NCBI RefSeq assembly: GCF_023507705.1
Contig: NZ_JALBGD010000014.1
Span: 21,325-85,324 of the forward strand
Length of the DNA: 64,000 nucleotides
From: Stappia sp. WLB 29
GTDB taxonomy: Bacteria; Pseudomonadota; Alphaproteobacteria; Rhizobiales; Stappiaceae
Reading direction: 5' to 3'
Both the position numbers and the translations under genes were made by a program. Positions 44,179-52,371 of the stretch are shown in pieces (the stretch's first letter is position 1; the number at the start of each line of letters is the position of its first letter). The notes under the pieces are model-generated. The model worked only from the letters and a program-made list of their open reading frames with translations. It did not search any database and was not told the DNA's origin.

Positions 44179-44215
44179 ATTTCGAGACGGATTTTGCAAA
44201 AACCCGTCTCGAAAT
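44179..44215. repeat. 12-base inverted repeat between convergent genes
   Basis: ATTTCGAGACGG (44179-44190) pairs perfectly with 44204-44215 across a 13-base loop. It sits between purU (plus) and the polyprenyl synthase gene (minus), where a terminator is expected, though no clear T run follows. Confidence 0.6.
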
Positions 44216-44247
44216 CGCTCAAATTCGATAATTGCGTCTCAAAAAGC

Positions 44248-45264
44248 TCAGCTGACGCGGGCGATGCAGAATTCGACCGCCTCGGCCAGCGCCTCGCGCT
44301 GTTCGGTGGCAGGTAATCCCCGCAGCGCGTCCAGCGCCTCGGCCCCGAAAGCGCGCGCCCGCTCGATGGTCTCGGTGAGCGCCCCGGTCTCCTGCATGAT
44401 CGCGATGGCGCGGTCGAGATCGCCGTCGCGCACGTCGCGCTCCTCCAGGCAGCGGACCCAGAACGCGCGGTCCTCCGGCTTGCCCCGGCGGATGGCGAGG
44501 ATAACCGGCAGGGTGATCTTGCCTTCGCGCAGGTCGTCGCCGGTGTCCTTGCCGAGATCGGCGGCCGAGCCGCCATAGTCGAGCGCATCGTCGACGAGCT
44601 GGAAGGCGAGGCCGAGGGCCATGCCATAGGCGCGGGCGTGGGCCCGATCGGTATCGGAGGCCTCGGCGATGACCGGGCCGACCTCGGCGGCGGCGGCGAA
44701 CAGGGCCGCCGTCTTCGCCTCGATGACCTGCATGTAGCGCTCTTCGGTGGTCTCCAGGTCCTGCGCCGCGCCGAGCTGCATGACCTCGCCCTCGGCGATG
44801 ACGGCAGAGGCGCTGGCCAGGATCTGCAGCGCCTCGAGCGAGCCGACATCGACCATCATCTTGAAGGCCTGGCCGAGCAGGTAGTCGCCGACCAGCACGC
44901 TTGCCTGATTGCCCCACAACTTGCGCGCAGCCAGCTTGCCGCGCCGCATGTCGCTCTCGTCGACGACGTCGTCGTGCAGGAGCGTCGCCGTGTGCATGAA
45001 CTCGACGCTGGCGGCAAGGCCCACATGGCCCTCGCCCGAATAGCCGAACATGTCGGCCATGGCGAGGGTCAGCATCGGCCGCAGCCGCTTGCCGCCCGAC
45101 GAGATCAGGTGGCGGGCGATCTCCGGGATCAGCTCGACATTCGATCCCGCCTTGGACAGGATGAGCTGGTTGACGGCCTCCATGCCGCCGGCGGTGAGGT
45201 CGACCAGGTTCTGGATGCTGGCCGGTTCTGACCGGGTTTCGCGCAAGGGAACCACCACGCCCAC
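44248..45264 (-). CDS. Long-chain polyprenyl diphosphate synthase (ubiquinone side chain)
   Basis: An all-trans polyprenyl synthase of about 338 residues that elongates farnesyl diphosphate with isopentenyl units, most likely to make the ubiquinone tail. Both aspartate-rich motifs are present: LLHDDVVDESDMRRG (first DDxxD) and QLVDDALDYGGSAADLGKD (second). GGKRLRPMLTL precedes the first motif. GTG 45264 (VGVVVPLRETRSEP) is the likely start because it fits family length; a TTG/ATG further upstream at 45303 would give 351 residues. No other ubi gene is nearby. Confidence 0.9.
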   Translation of the reverse strand: MGVVVPLRETRSEPASIQNLVDLTAGGMEAVNQLILSKAGSNVELIPEIARHLISSGGKRLRPMLTLAMADMFGYSGEGHVGLAASVEFMHTATLLHDDVVDESDMRRGKLAARKLWGNQASVLVGDYLLGQAFKMMVDVGSLEALQILASASAVIAEGEVMQLGAAQDLETTEERYMQVIEAKTAALFAAAAEVGPVIAEASDTDRAHARAYGMALGLAFQLVDDALDYGGSAADLGKDTGDDLREGKITLPVILAIRRGKPEDRAFWVRCLEERDVRDGDLDRAIAIMQETGALTETIERARAFGAEALDALRGLPATEQREALAEAVEFCIARVS

Positions 45265-45457
45265 GTTGAACAACCTCGTTTCGAGTAAGAGACGGGCGGA
45301 CAATAGGTCCGCCCCATGCCCACGGCAAGCCGTCTTTCGCGAGACGCACCGTTGACCAAACCGCGCGGATGCCGCACAGGCACGTCAGGGAATGTCGCCT
45401 CGGCCGCCCTGGTCTTGTAAGGTGCCCCACCCGAACGACCGAATGGACAAGGACTAC

Positions 45458-45724
45458 ATGGTTCCTCTGCTCAAGACCAACGATATGGTCCTGATTTCCT
45501 ATGTCGAGACGCTTCTAGACGAAGCCGGCATCGGCCATCTGGTGCTCGACGGCAACATGAGCATCCTGGAAGGCTCGCTCGGCATCATCCCGCGCCGGGT
45601 GATGGTGATCGAGGACGAGCTCGGCGCGGCCATTCGTCTCATGCGCAAGATGGAACTCGCGCACGAGCTCGATGCCGACACGCTGGCCCGCTACGAGAAA
45701 GCCGGCGGGAGCGACGCGCCGTGA
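45458..45724 (+). CDS. DUF2007 family protein
   Basis: An 88-residue protein beginning MVPLLKTNDMVLISYVETLLDEAGIGHLVLDGNMSILEGSLGIIPRRVMV, the core of the DUF2007 fold (a ferredoxin-like putative signal-transducing domain). ATG 45458 gives the usual N-terminus; an alternative ATG 45443 is also present. Its stop codon overlaps the GTG start of a methyltransferase gene (GTGA at 45721), so the two are translationally coupled. The partner is the TrmN6-like methyltransferase, and this gene pair is common in alphaproteobacteria. Confidence 0.88.
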   Translation: MVPLLKTNDMVLISYVETLLDEAGIGHLVLDGNMSILEGSLGIIPRRVMVIEDELGAAIRLMRKMELAHELDADTLARYEKAGGSDAP

Positions 45725-46593
45725 GCGGCGACCCGCAGGACGCGGCCCAGGTCGTCCCTCCGGTCGCACCGGACCCGATCGAGGCGGGACCTGTCGGGCA
45801 GGCCTTGCAGGAGAGCGCTGAGATCACCAAGGACGCCTTTCTCGGCGGGCTGGTGCAGGTGCTGCAGCCGGCGCGCGGCGCCCACCGCGCCGGACTGGAC
45901 GCGGTCTATCTGGCGGCCGCCGTGCCCGCCGGAACGCGCGGGCGGGTGGTCGACCTCGGCTCGGGCGTCGGCACCGCCGGCTTCTGCCTGGCCGCGCGCC
46001 TGCCCCAGGTGGAGGTGCTGCTGGTCGACCGCGACCGGGCGGCGCTCGATCTCGCCGAGAGGGCGCTGGCCCTCCCCGACAATGCCGCCTTCGCGCCGCG
46101 GGTTACCATCCTGGAGGCGGACATCGCCGCCCGCGGGCGCGAGCGCCACGCCGCCGGCCTGACGCCGGGCCTTGCCGACCACGCCATCGTCAACCCGCCC
46201 TACTATGCCGACGGGCGCTTTCGCGCCTCGCCCGCCGCCCCGCGCGCCGGGGCGCATGTGCTGGACACGCGCGGGTTGGAGCCCTGGGTGCGGGTCGCCA
46301 CCGACATCGTGCGCGAGGGCGGCACGCTGACCATGATCTTTCGCGCCGACGGATTGGGCGAGATCCTGCAGCTGCTGCCCGGACGCTTCGGCGCCATCGA
46401 CGTCATTCCGCTGCGCCCGCGCCCTGAGGCCGCGGCAACGCGCATCCTGGTGCGCTGCGTGCGGGCGAGCCGCGCGCCGATGCGCCTGCTGCCGGGCTTC
46501 GTGCTGCACGAGGGCGCCGGCTCCGACTTCACCCCCGAGGCGCGCGCGATCATGCGCGACGGCGCCGGCCTGCCGCCGCCCCCGCCGCGCTGA
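45721..46593 (+). CDS. tRNA1(Val) A37 N6-methyltransferase-like protein
   Basis: A 290-residue class I methyltransferase of the TrmN6/YfiC type. The SAM loop is VVDLGSGVGTAGFCLAARL (75-93) and the catalytic amino-methylation motif is NPPYYADGRF (158-167), which marks N6-adenine or N5-glutamine methylation. TrmN6 methylates A37 of tRNA-Val; relatives act on other nucleic acids or on proteins, so the substrate is provisional. GTG 45721 overlaps the end of the DUF2007 gene. A perfect palindrome and an AT-rich gene follow. Confidence 0.85.
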   Translation: MSGDPQDAAQVVPPVAPDPIEAGPVGQALQESAEITKDAFLGGLVQVLQPARGAHRAGLDAVYLAAAVPAGTRGRVVDLGSGVGTAGFCLAARLPQVEVLLVDRDRAALDLAERALALPDNAAFAPRVTILEADIAARGRERHAAGLTPGLADHAIVNPPYYADGRFRASPAAPRAGAHVLDTRGLEPWVRVATDIVREGGTLTMIFRADGLGEILQLLPGRFGAIDVIPLRPRPEAAATRILVRCVRASRAPMRLLPGFVLHEGAGSDFTPEARAIMRDGAGLPPPPPR

Positions 46594-46660
46594 GACGCGG
46601 CGCAGGCGGCAGTCCGGGATGCAGGGGTTCGCGATTTTGGGGAACCAGGACCGCGCGCCC

Positions 46661-46689
46661 TAAAACATGATTGAGAGACTCATGTTTTA
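46661..46689. repeat. Perfect 10-base palindrome with 9-base spacer
   Basis: TAAAACATGA (46661-46670) and TCATGTTTTA (46680-46689) are exact reverse complements. The pair sits 25 bases before the AT-rich membrane protein gene and after the last gene of the DUF2007 unit. It could be a protein operator or a hairpin at the edge of an inserted segment. Confidence 0.7.
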
Positions 46690-46713
46690 TGCCTACCCTC
46701 CTCGCAATCGAGG

Positions 46714-47091
46714 ATGGGGGTTTTCATGGAGTGGCGTCTCTCTCAAACGGCACAGAGCAACATCAAGTCGGTGTTGCTGATTTTATGCCTAGCTGTTGCG
46801 TCTTATCTCATTTTCACCCCAGGAAAGTACCTGCCAATTACACCCATAGCCATCTATACATCATCATACCTCGTATTAAGATGGATTGGTCTGTGTAAAA
46901 TAGAATTTAAATATATGAAATACAATTTTTACTATTCTTTATTTCAATTAATAGTTGCAGTTTACGGCTTTCACATTTTGCGAATTGACAATTATCCGAT
47001 GCTGAATTTTCTGTATTTTTTACTCGGTATTGGCCTGTTTATTCCGTTTTCACTTGAAATGTCTTTAGGCTTCTATCGGCGCCGCAGGTAG
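46714..47091 (+). CDS. AT-rich orphan membrane protein
   Basis: A 125-residue protein with about four hydrophobic segments (about 19-36, 40-57, 72-90, 96-112) and a basic C-terminus FYRRRR. It is strikingly AT-rich compared with all neighbours, with frequent AAA, ATT and TTT codons, which suggests recent transfer. The start is ATG 46714 or ATG 46726 (MEWRLSQTAQ). No family is recognised. It stands alone between the methyltransferase gene and the usg gene, with no integrase, transposase or target duplication that I can see. Confidence 0.7.
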   Translation: MGVFMEWRLSQTAQSNIKSVLLILCLAVASYLIFTPGKYLPITPIAIYTSSYLVLRWIGLCKIEFKYMKYNFYYSLFQLIVAVYGFHILRIDNYPMLNFLYFLLGIGLFIPFSLEMSLGFYRRRR

Positions 47092-47199
47092 CCGACAGCC
47101 GAAGACGGCCGTCCCAGCTCGGCTGAAACAGTCACCCCATCGGCGGGGCATGGCGATGCGCCACGCCCCGCGCAGTGGGACGCTGACGAGACCGATCCG

Positions 47200-47469
47200 T
47201 CAGTGGATCGGGAACTCCGCGTCGAGGATGCGCCAGTCGCTCGGCCCGATCAGGTCGCGATGGGAAATGCGCACCGAATGCAGCCTGCCCTCGATGTCGC
47301 GCTCCCAGAACTGCAGGAAGCGGCTGAGCTCGGGGAAGGTCGGCGCCTTGTCGAGCGTCTGCCAGAGGAAGGTCTGCAGCAGCCGCGGATGGTCGGGCAT
47401 GTGGTAGAGGATATGGGCCGTGAGCAGGCCGTAGCCCTCGAGCTGGCGGGAAAAATCCGATGATCTCAT
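47200..47469 (-). CDS. usg: Usg family protein
   Basis: An 89-residue protein of the Usg family, found almost only in alphaproteobacteria and of unknown role. It begins MRSSDFSRQLEGYGLLTAHILYHMPDHPRLLQTFLWQ, which is diagnostic, and has HSVRISHRDLIGPSDWR near its end. ATG 47469 is preferred over the in-frame GTG-like starts upstream. A perfect CtrA-type box (TTAA-N7-TTAA at 47523-47537) lies about 55 bases upstream. In Caulobacter, usg lies near trpF genes; here it does not. Confidence 0.92.
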   Translation of the reverse strand: MRSSDFSRQLEGYGLLTAHILYHMPDHPRLLQTFLWQTLDKAPTFPELSRFLQFWERDIEGRLHSVRISHRDLIGPSDWRILDAEFPIH

Positions 47470-47522
47470 GATCCGAACCTTTCGAAGTCCCTCACCCAAC
47501 GTCAAGTTTCCAGACAACACGG

Positions 47523-47537
47523 TTAACGACAGGTTAA
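47523..47537 (-). promoter_or_regulatory. Predicted CtrA box upstream of usg
   Basis: TTAA (47523-47526) and TTAA (47534-47537) with seven bases between them; read on the minus strand it is TTAACC-type at its 3' end, matching the CtrA consensus. It is placed about 55 bases ahead of the usg start codon. Confidence 0.6.
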
Positions 47538-47673
47538 TCAGGCTGTTCCCGTGCGCAAGTCCGCCTTGGCCCTAAGGACACCTGACAAGCCCCGCCTGCC
47601 CGCACTATGTTGCAGGGAAAGAGCCCGACGCCTTGAGACGGCAGCGCGGGCGAGCCAAGCAGCAGGAGCCCAG

Positions 47674-48609
47674 ATGACCGCGCAGCCTCTCCCGGACACG
47701 ATCGACGCGACGAGCGCCCTGCTGGACGGGCAGGGCTATGTGGGCGACCGCTCGCTGGCCACGGTGCTGCTGCTGGCGCTGAAGCTGAAGCGGCCGCTGT
47801 TCCTGGAAGGCGAGGCCGGCGTCGGCAAGACCGAGATCGCCAAGGTGCTGTCGCAGGCGCTGGGGCGCGAGCTGATCCGCCTGCAATGCTACGAGGGGCT
47901 GGACGTTTCCACCGCCGTCTACGAATGGAACTACGCCGCGCAGATGGTCGAGATCCGCGTCTCGGAAGCGGCTGGCGACACCGACCACAGCGAATTGTCG
48001 AAGTCGGTCTTCGCCGAGCGCTTCCTGATCAAGCGCCCCGTGCTGCAGGCGCTGGAGCCCTCGCTGTCCGGCCCGCCGGTGTTCCTGATCGACGAGCTGG
48101 ACCGGGCCGACGAGGCGTTCGAGGCCTTCCTGCTGGAAGTGCTGTCGGACAACCAGGTGACGATCCCGGAACTGGGCACGATCCGCGCCGAGGAGCCGCC
48201 CATCGTCATCATCACCACCAACCGCACCCGCGAGATCCACGACGCCTTGAAGCGGCGCTGCCTCTATCACTGGGTCGACTATCCGGATGCCGAGCGCGAG
48301 CTGGAGATCGTCCGCCGCAAGGTGCCGGGCGCCGGTGACCGGCTGGCGCGCGAACTCGTCGCCTTCGTGCAGGCGCTGCGCGCCGAGGAGGACCTGTTCA
48401 AGCAGCCGGGCGTCGCCGAGACGCTGGACTGGGCGACCGCGCTGACCGAGCTGGACCAGATCGCCCTCGACCCGAACATGGTGTCGGACACGCTGGGCGT
48501 GCTGCTGAAATACCAGGACGACATCGAGCGCGTGCGCGGCTCGCGCGCCCGCAAGATCATCGAGGAGATCCAGCGCGACCGCGACCGCACGGAAAGCGGA
48601 GCGGCTTGA
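47674..48609 (+). CDS. MoxR-family AAA ATPase
   Basis: A 311-residue AAA+ ATPase of the MoxR/CoxD type that acts as a chaperone for a metal or membrane enzyme complex. Walker A is LFLEGEAGVGKTEIAKVLS (47-65), Walker B is VFLIDELDRADEAF (about 131-144), and sensor 1 is IVIITTNRTREIHDALKRRC. It is followed directly by a von Willebrand factor A-domain gene, the usual MoxR-VWA pairing; the target enzyme is not encoded nearby. ATG 47674 has AGGAG just upstream. Confidence 0.93.
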   Translation: MTAQPLPDTIDATSALLDGQGYVGDRSLATVLLLALKLKRPLFLEGEAGVGKTEIAKVLSQALGRELIRLQCYEGLDVSTAVYEWNYAAQMVEIRVSEAAGDTDHSELSKSVFAERFLIKRPVLQALEPSLSGPPVFLIDELDRADEAFEAFLLEVLSDNQVTIPELGTIRAEEPPIVIITTNRTREIHDALKRRCLYHWVDYPDAERELEIVRRKVPGAGDRLARELVAFVQALRAEEDLFKQPGVAETLDWATALTELDQIALDPNMVSDTLGVLLKYQDDIERVRGSRARKIIEEIQRDRDRTESGAA

Positions 48610-48614
48610 CACCG

Positions 48615-49892
48615 ATGACGGACGAGCTCGCGACGCTGCAGGAGCAGGCCGGCGGACGCATTGCCGACAATATCGTGCATTTCGCCCGGACCCTGCGCCG
48701 TGCCGGCCTGCCGGTCGGCCCGGCCAGCGTCGTCGACGCGGTGCGCGCGGTCGAGGTCGCCGGCATCCGCAACCGCGAGGACCTGTACTGGACGCTGCAT
48801 GCGGTCTTCGTGCGCAAACGCGAGCAGCGCGCCGTCTTCGACGAGGCCTTCCGCATCTACTGGCGCTCGCGCGGACTGATCGAGAAGCTGCTGTCGATCC
48901 TCTCGCCGGTGGCGCCCGCGCGCGGCGAGCCGGACAAGCCCAAGGCCGGCCAGACCCGCGTCGCCCAGGCCTTCCAGGCGACGCGCGAACGCCAGCAGCA
49001 GCACGAGCGCGAGGAAGTGGTGGTGGACGCCCGCTTCACCGTGTCGGGCCGCGAACTGCTGCAGCGCAAGGACTTCGCCCAGATGAACGCGGAGGAGATC
49101 CGCCGGGCCAAGGCGGCGCTCCGGCGCATGGTGCTGCCGATGGAGAAGGTGCGCCTGCGCCGGCTGGTCGCCGCCACGCGCGGGCGCATCGACCCGCGCC
49201 GGACCTTACGCGCCTCGCTGCGCACCGGCGGCGACATGATCGAGCTGCGCCACCGGCGCCACGACGTCAAGCGCCCGCCCATCGTGGCGCTCTGCGACAT
49301 TTCCGGCTCGATGAGCCAGTACACCCGCATCCTGCTGCATTTCATGCATGCGCTGACCGAGGAGCGGCGCAACGTCCACACCTTCCTGTTCGGCACACGG
49401 CTGACCAACGTCACGCGGCAGCTGCGGATGAAGGACCCGGACGAAGCGCTCCTCGCCTGCACGCAAGGGGTGGAGGACTGGTCCGGCGGCACGCGGATCG
49501 CCACGGCGCTCGCCGCCTTCAACCGGCAATGGTCGCGCCGGGTGCTGTCCGGCGGGCCAATCGTGCTGCTGGTCACCGACGGGCTGGAGCGCGACACGGA
49601 CGAGGACCTGGAGCGCGAGATCGACCGGCTGCACCGCTCGTGCCGGCGGCTGATCTGGCTGAACCCGTTGCTGCGCTTCGAGGGGTTCGAGGCGCGCGCC
49701 AGGGGCGTGCGCGCGATGCTGCCGCATGTCGACGAGTTCCGCGCCGTGCATTCGCTGGACGCGGTCGCCGACCTTTGCACCGCACTCAGCGGCGAGCGCG
49801 ACCGCGGCAGCCAGCTGACCGACCCGCGCGCCTGGCTGCGCCGGGCAGACGCCCATGCGGCGCAGGACGCGGCGCGCCTCGCGGCAAGCTGA
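48615..49892 (+). CDS. VWA-domain protein of the CoxE type
   Basis: A 425-residue protein with a C-terminal von Willebrand factor A domain (about 225-400). Its MIDAS metal site is DISGSMSQYT with the Thr/Asp ligands later in LLVTDGLERDTDEDL. The N-terminal helical half is rich in charged residues. CoxE and relatives work with MoxR ATPases in maturation of carbon monoxide dehydrogenase or other enzymes, but no cox genes are here. ATG 48615 is chosen over the TTG at 48606, and the gene starts 5 bases after the MoxR stop. Confidence 0.92.
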   Translation: MTDELATLQEQAGGRIADNIVHFARTLRRAGLPVGPASVVDAVRAVEVAGIRNREDLYWTLHAVFVRKREQRAVFDEAFRIYWRSRGLIEKLLSILSPVAPARGEPDKPKAGQTRVAQAFQATRERQQQHEREEVVVDARFTVSGRELLQRKDFAQMNAEEIRRAKAALRRMVLPMEKVRLRRLVAATRGRIDPRRTLRASLRTGGDMIELRHRRHDVKRPPIVALCDISGSMSQYTRILLHFMHALTEERRNVHTFLFGTRLTNVTRQLRMKDPDEALLACTQGVEDWSGGTRIATALAAFNRQWSRRVLSGGPIVLLVTDGLERDTDEDLEREIDRLHRSCRRLIWLNPLLRFEGFEARARGVRAMLPHVDEFRAVHSLDAVADLCTALSGERDRGSQLTDPRAWLRRADAHAAQDAARLAAS

Positions 49893-50161
49893 CACCCGAC
49901 GTCGGGCAAGCGCCCTGCCTGTGGAGCAGCCTGTTCTTGCCGCAGGTACCCCATGATACCGGTCCCGTGATATCGGCGTCATGATACCGGCAGAACGGTT
50001 TTTGCACGCCATAAGGGAACCGGAAGACTCGCGCGAGAGTTACACGGATGTGATCAGTAGTCGGGAAGGAACATCGGCCGGCGACTTGAAATCGCCAAGA
50101 TCGTTGCCATTTCTTTCTGTACGAAAGCAAGGGAGCCGCGAGAAAGAGCGGCGGATGATCG

Positions 50162-50353
50162 ATGATGCGACTGACCGAGCCCCACGACCCTGCCGCGCCG
50201 CGCCGCGGCCGGATGCTGCTTCCCGCGCTGATCGTCTTCGTGCTGGGAACCGCGACTTTGATGGTGCTGGGCGCCGGCCTTGCCGATGTCAGCCGCAAGG
50301 ATGCGACGCTGGCCCGGCCGGCGGAAACCGCCGCCCCGGCACAGTTCGGCTAA
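50162..50353 (+). CDS. Hypothetical single-pass membrane protein
   Basis: A 63-residue reading frame (MMRLTEPHDPAAPRRGRMLLPALIVFVLGTATLMVLGAGLADV) with one strong membrane helix at about 18-40 and a short charged tail. It has ATG at 50162 or 50165. No family is recognised. GC content and codon use match the region, and it ends 7 bases before the stop of a convergent L,D-transpeptidase gene. Its status is uncertain because of its length and lack of clear ribosome site. Confidence 0.45.
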   Translation: MMRLTEPHDPAAPRRGRMLLPALIVFVLGTATLMVLGAGLADVSRKDATLARPAETAAPAQFG

Positions 50354-50360
50354 AAACCCG

Positions 50361-50879
50361 TCAATTGACCGCGATGACCGGCGTGTTGACGCCGACCCGG
50401 CGGAACAGGTCGGCAATGTCGCGATTGTGCATGCGGATGCAGCCGTAGGAGACCGGCCGGCCGATGGAGTCCGGCCGGTTGGTGCCGTGGATGGCATATT
50501 CGCCCCCGGCCAGCGTCATCGCCGCGACCCCCATCGGATTGTTCGGCGCCCCGCCCGCGATCACCGCCGGCAGATGCGGCAGGTCGCGCTTGACGTCGGC
50601 GGGCGGTGCCCAGGCCGGACGCACATGCATGCCGGTGATGTAGGTGCGGCCCGCCCAGGCCTTGCCGCGCTTGCCCACGGCAACCGTATAGCGCAGGGCC
50701 GTGCCGCCGCGCTGCACCAGGTAAAGACGCTTTTCGCTGTTGCGGATGACGATGGTGCCCGGAGCGACGCGGGTATCGGCAAAGGCGACGAGCTCGGGCG
50801 CGGCGAGCGCCGAATGGCTCCACAGCGCCACCCCGATTGCCAGATAGATCGCAACGATACCCCAGACGACCTTGCCCAT
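50361..50879 (-). CDS. L,D-transpeptidase (YkuD family)
   Basis: A 172-residue exported enzyme that forms 3-3 peptidoglycan cross-links or attaches proteins to the wall. A signal peptide (MGKVVWGIVAIYLAIGVALWSHSALA, about 1-26) is followed by the YkuD domain (about 35-170) with IHGTNRPDSIGRPVSYGCIRM: His134 and Cys148 form the catalytic pair. It is the second L,D-transpeptidase of the window; the first (at 21.5 kb) is a longer lipoprotein. ATG 50879 is taken as start. It lies downstream of the liv terminator and is therefore a separate unit. Confidence 0.93.
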   Translation of the reverse strand: MGKVVWGIVAIYLAIGVALWSHSALAAPELVAFADTRVAPGTIVIRNSEKRLYLVQRGGTALRYTVAVGKRGKAWAGRTYITGMHVRPAWAPPADVKRDLPHLPAVIAGGAPNNPMGVAAMTLAGGEYAIHGTNRPDSIGRPVSYGCIRMHNRDIADLFRRVGVNTPVIAVN

Positions 50880-51011
50880 CGCACGCTCCGGTATTGGTTT
50901 ACCGAAAGTTTACGCAAGAGCGGACGCGAGGAAAGCGCTTGCACGCCCGCCCGCCGGGAATCGATTCGCATGGTTACGCATTAAGGTTTACGCAGGCACC
51001 GGCGGGCAAAG

Positions 51012-51041
51012 AAAAACCCCGCCCGGACGAACCGGGCGGGG
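51012..51041 (-). terminator. Rho-independent terminator of the liv operon
   Basis: CCCCGCCCGG (51017-51026) pairs with CCGGGCGGGG (51032-51041) around ACGAA. Read on the minus strand, five T follow the stem. It ends the transcript of the livK gene. Confidence 0.9.
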
Positions 51042-51066
51042 CGAGAAATCCAGTCGGCCGAACGGC

Positions 51067-52170
51067 TTACTGCATGTAGTCGTAGGTGCCGTCCTTCCAC
51101 TCGTAGAAGACGTAGCCCGGCAGGGTCACGTCGCCCACGTCGTTGAAGGCCAGGTTGCCGAGCACGGTGGAGAACTCCATCTCGTTCAGCTTGCCGACGA
51201 CCGCGTCGAAGTCGGTCGAACCGGCGGCCTTGACGGCCTCGGCCCAGGCCTGGATCGCGGCGTAGGTGTAGAGCGAGTAGCCCTCGGCGGTACGGCCGGC
51301 GGCCTCGAGCGCCTCCACGACCGGCTTGGCGACCTCGTTCTTGCGCGGATCCGGCGAGAAGGTCATGAGCGTGCCGGCACCGACGTCGCCGGTGATCGAC
51401 CAGTACTCGTCGGTGACGAGCGCGTCGCCCGAGACGAGGATGGTGCTCATGCCCTGCTCGGCCATCTGGCGCTTGATGAGGCCGGCTTCCGTGTGGTAGC
51501 CGCCGACATAGAGCACGTCGATGTTCTCGGACTTCAGCTTGGAGACGAGCGCGGTGTAGTCCTTCTCGCCGGCCGTATAGGCCTCGTAGAGGGCTTCCTG
51601 CTTGCCGGCCTCGTTCATGTACTTCTTGGTCTCGTCGGCGAGACCTTTGCCGTAGGCGGTCTTGTCGTGGATGATGGCGATGTTCTTGTCGCCGAACTTC
51701 TCGGCGAGGAAGGCACCGGCCACCTGGCCCTGCTGGTCGTCACGGCCGCAGGTCCGGAAGATGCCCGGGCCCGGACGCGCGTCGGTGAAGGTCGGGTTGG
51801 TCGAGGCCGGAGAGATCTGGATGATGCCCTCCTCCGAATAAACCTGGCTGGCCGGGATCGACGACCCCGAGCAGAAGTGGCCGGCGACGAAGACGACGCC
51901 CGAACCGACGAACTGGTTGGCGACCGCCACGGCCTGCTTGGGATCGCAGGCATCGTCGCCGATCTGCAGCACCAGCTTCTCGCCGTTGATGCCGCCGGCG
52001 GCGTTGATGTCCTCGACGGCCTGCTCGGCACCGGCCTTCATCTGCGCGCCGAACGAGGCGTACTGGCCGGTCATCGGACCTGCGGTCGCGATGATGATGT
52101 CGGCCATGGCCGCGGTCGACAGGCCCATGCCGACGACGGTGGCGACGCTCGCCATAAGAAGCTTCTTCAT
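51067..52170 (-). CDS. Branched-chain amino acid ABC transporter, periplasmic binding protein
   Basis: A 367-residue periplasmic binding protein of the LivJ/LivK type. A signal peptide (MKKLLMASVATVVGMGLSTAAMA, 1-23) precedes ADIIIATAGPMTGQYASFGAQMKAGAEQAVEDINAAGG, which is diagnostic. It delivers leucine, isoleucine or valine (or a related amino acid) to the membrane complex. It is the last gene of the livH-M-G-F unit. A 201-base gap before it contains a GCGGGC hairpin (52242-52258) that may stabilise its message, as often seen for the abundantly made binding proteins. Confidence 0.94.
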   Translation of the reverse strand: MKKLLMASVATVVGMGLSTAAMADIIIATAGPMTGQYASFGAQMKAGAEQAVEDINAAGGINGEKLVLQIGDDACDPKQAVAVANQFVGSGVVFVAGHFCSGSSIPASQVYSEEGIIQISPASTNPTFTDARPGPGIFRTCGRDDQQGQVAGAFLAEKFGDKNIAIIHDKTAYGKGLADETKKYMNEAGKQEALYEAYTAGEKDYTALVSKLKSENIDVLYVGGYHTEAGLIKRQMAEQGMSTILVSGDALVTDEYWSITGDVGAGTLMTFSPDPRKNEVAKPVVEALEAAGRTAEGYSLYTYAAIQAWAEAVKAAGSTDFDAVVGKLNEMEFSTVLGNLAFNDVGDVTLPGYVFYEWKDGTYDYMQ

Positions 52171-52371
52171 AAGGTAGTCTCCCCTTGCTCCAGATGCATT
52201 CCCGACCCACCCCGGGCCGGGAGCTGAACCACTCTGGTTGTGCGGGCTTTTTGCCCGCGGGCCGTCCCTTCCGGATCGGCCATCTACCGAAACACTATCG
52301 CCTTTTTCGGCAAAGTCGAGCGTTTCGGATCAGGTGGCAGGAAGGCGGACCTTCCCGCAATACGCGTAATG

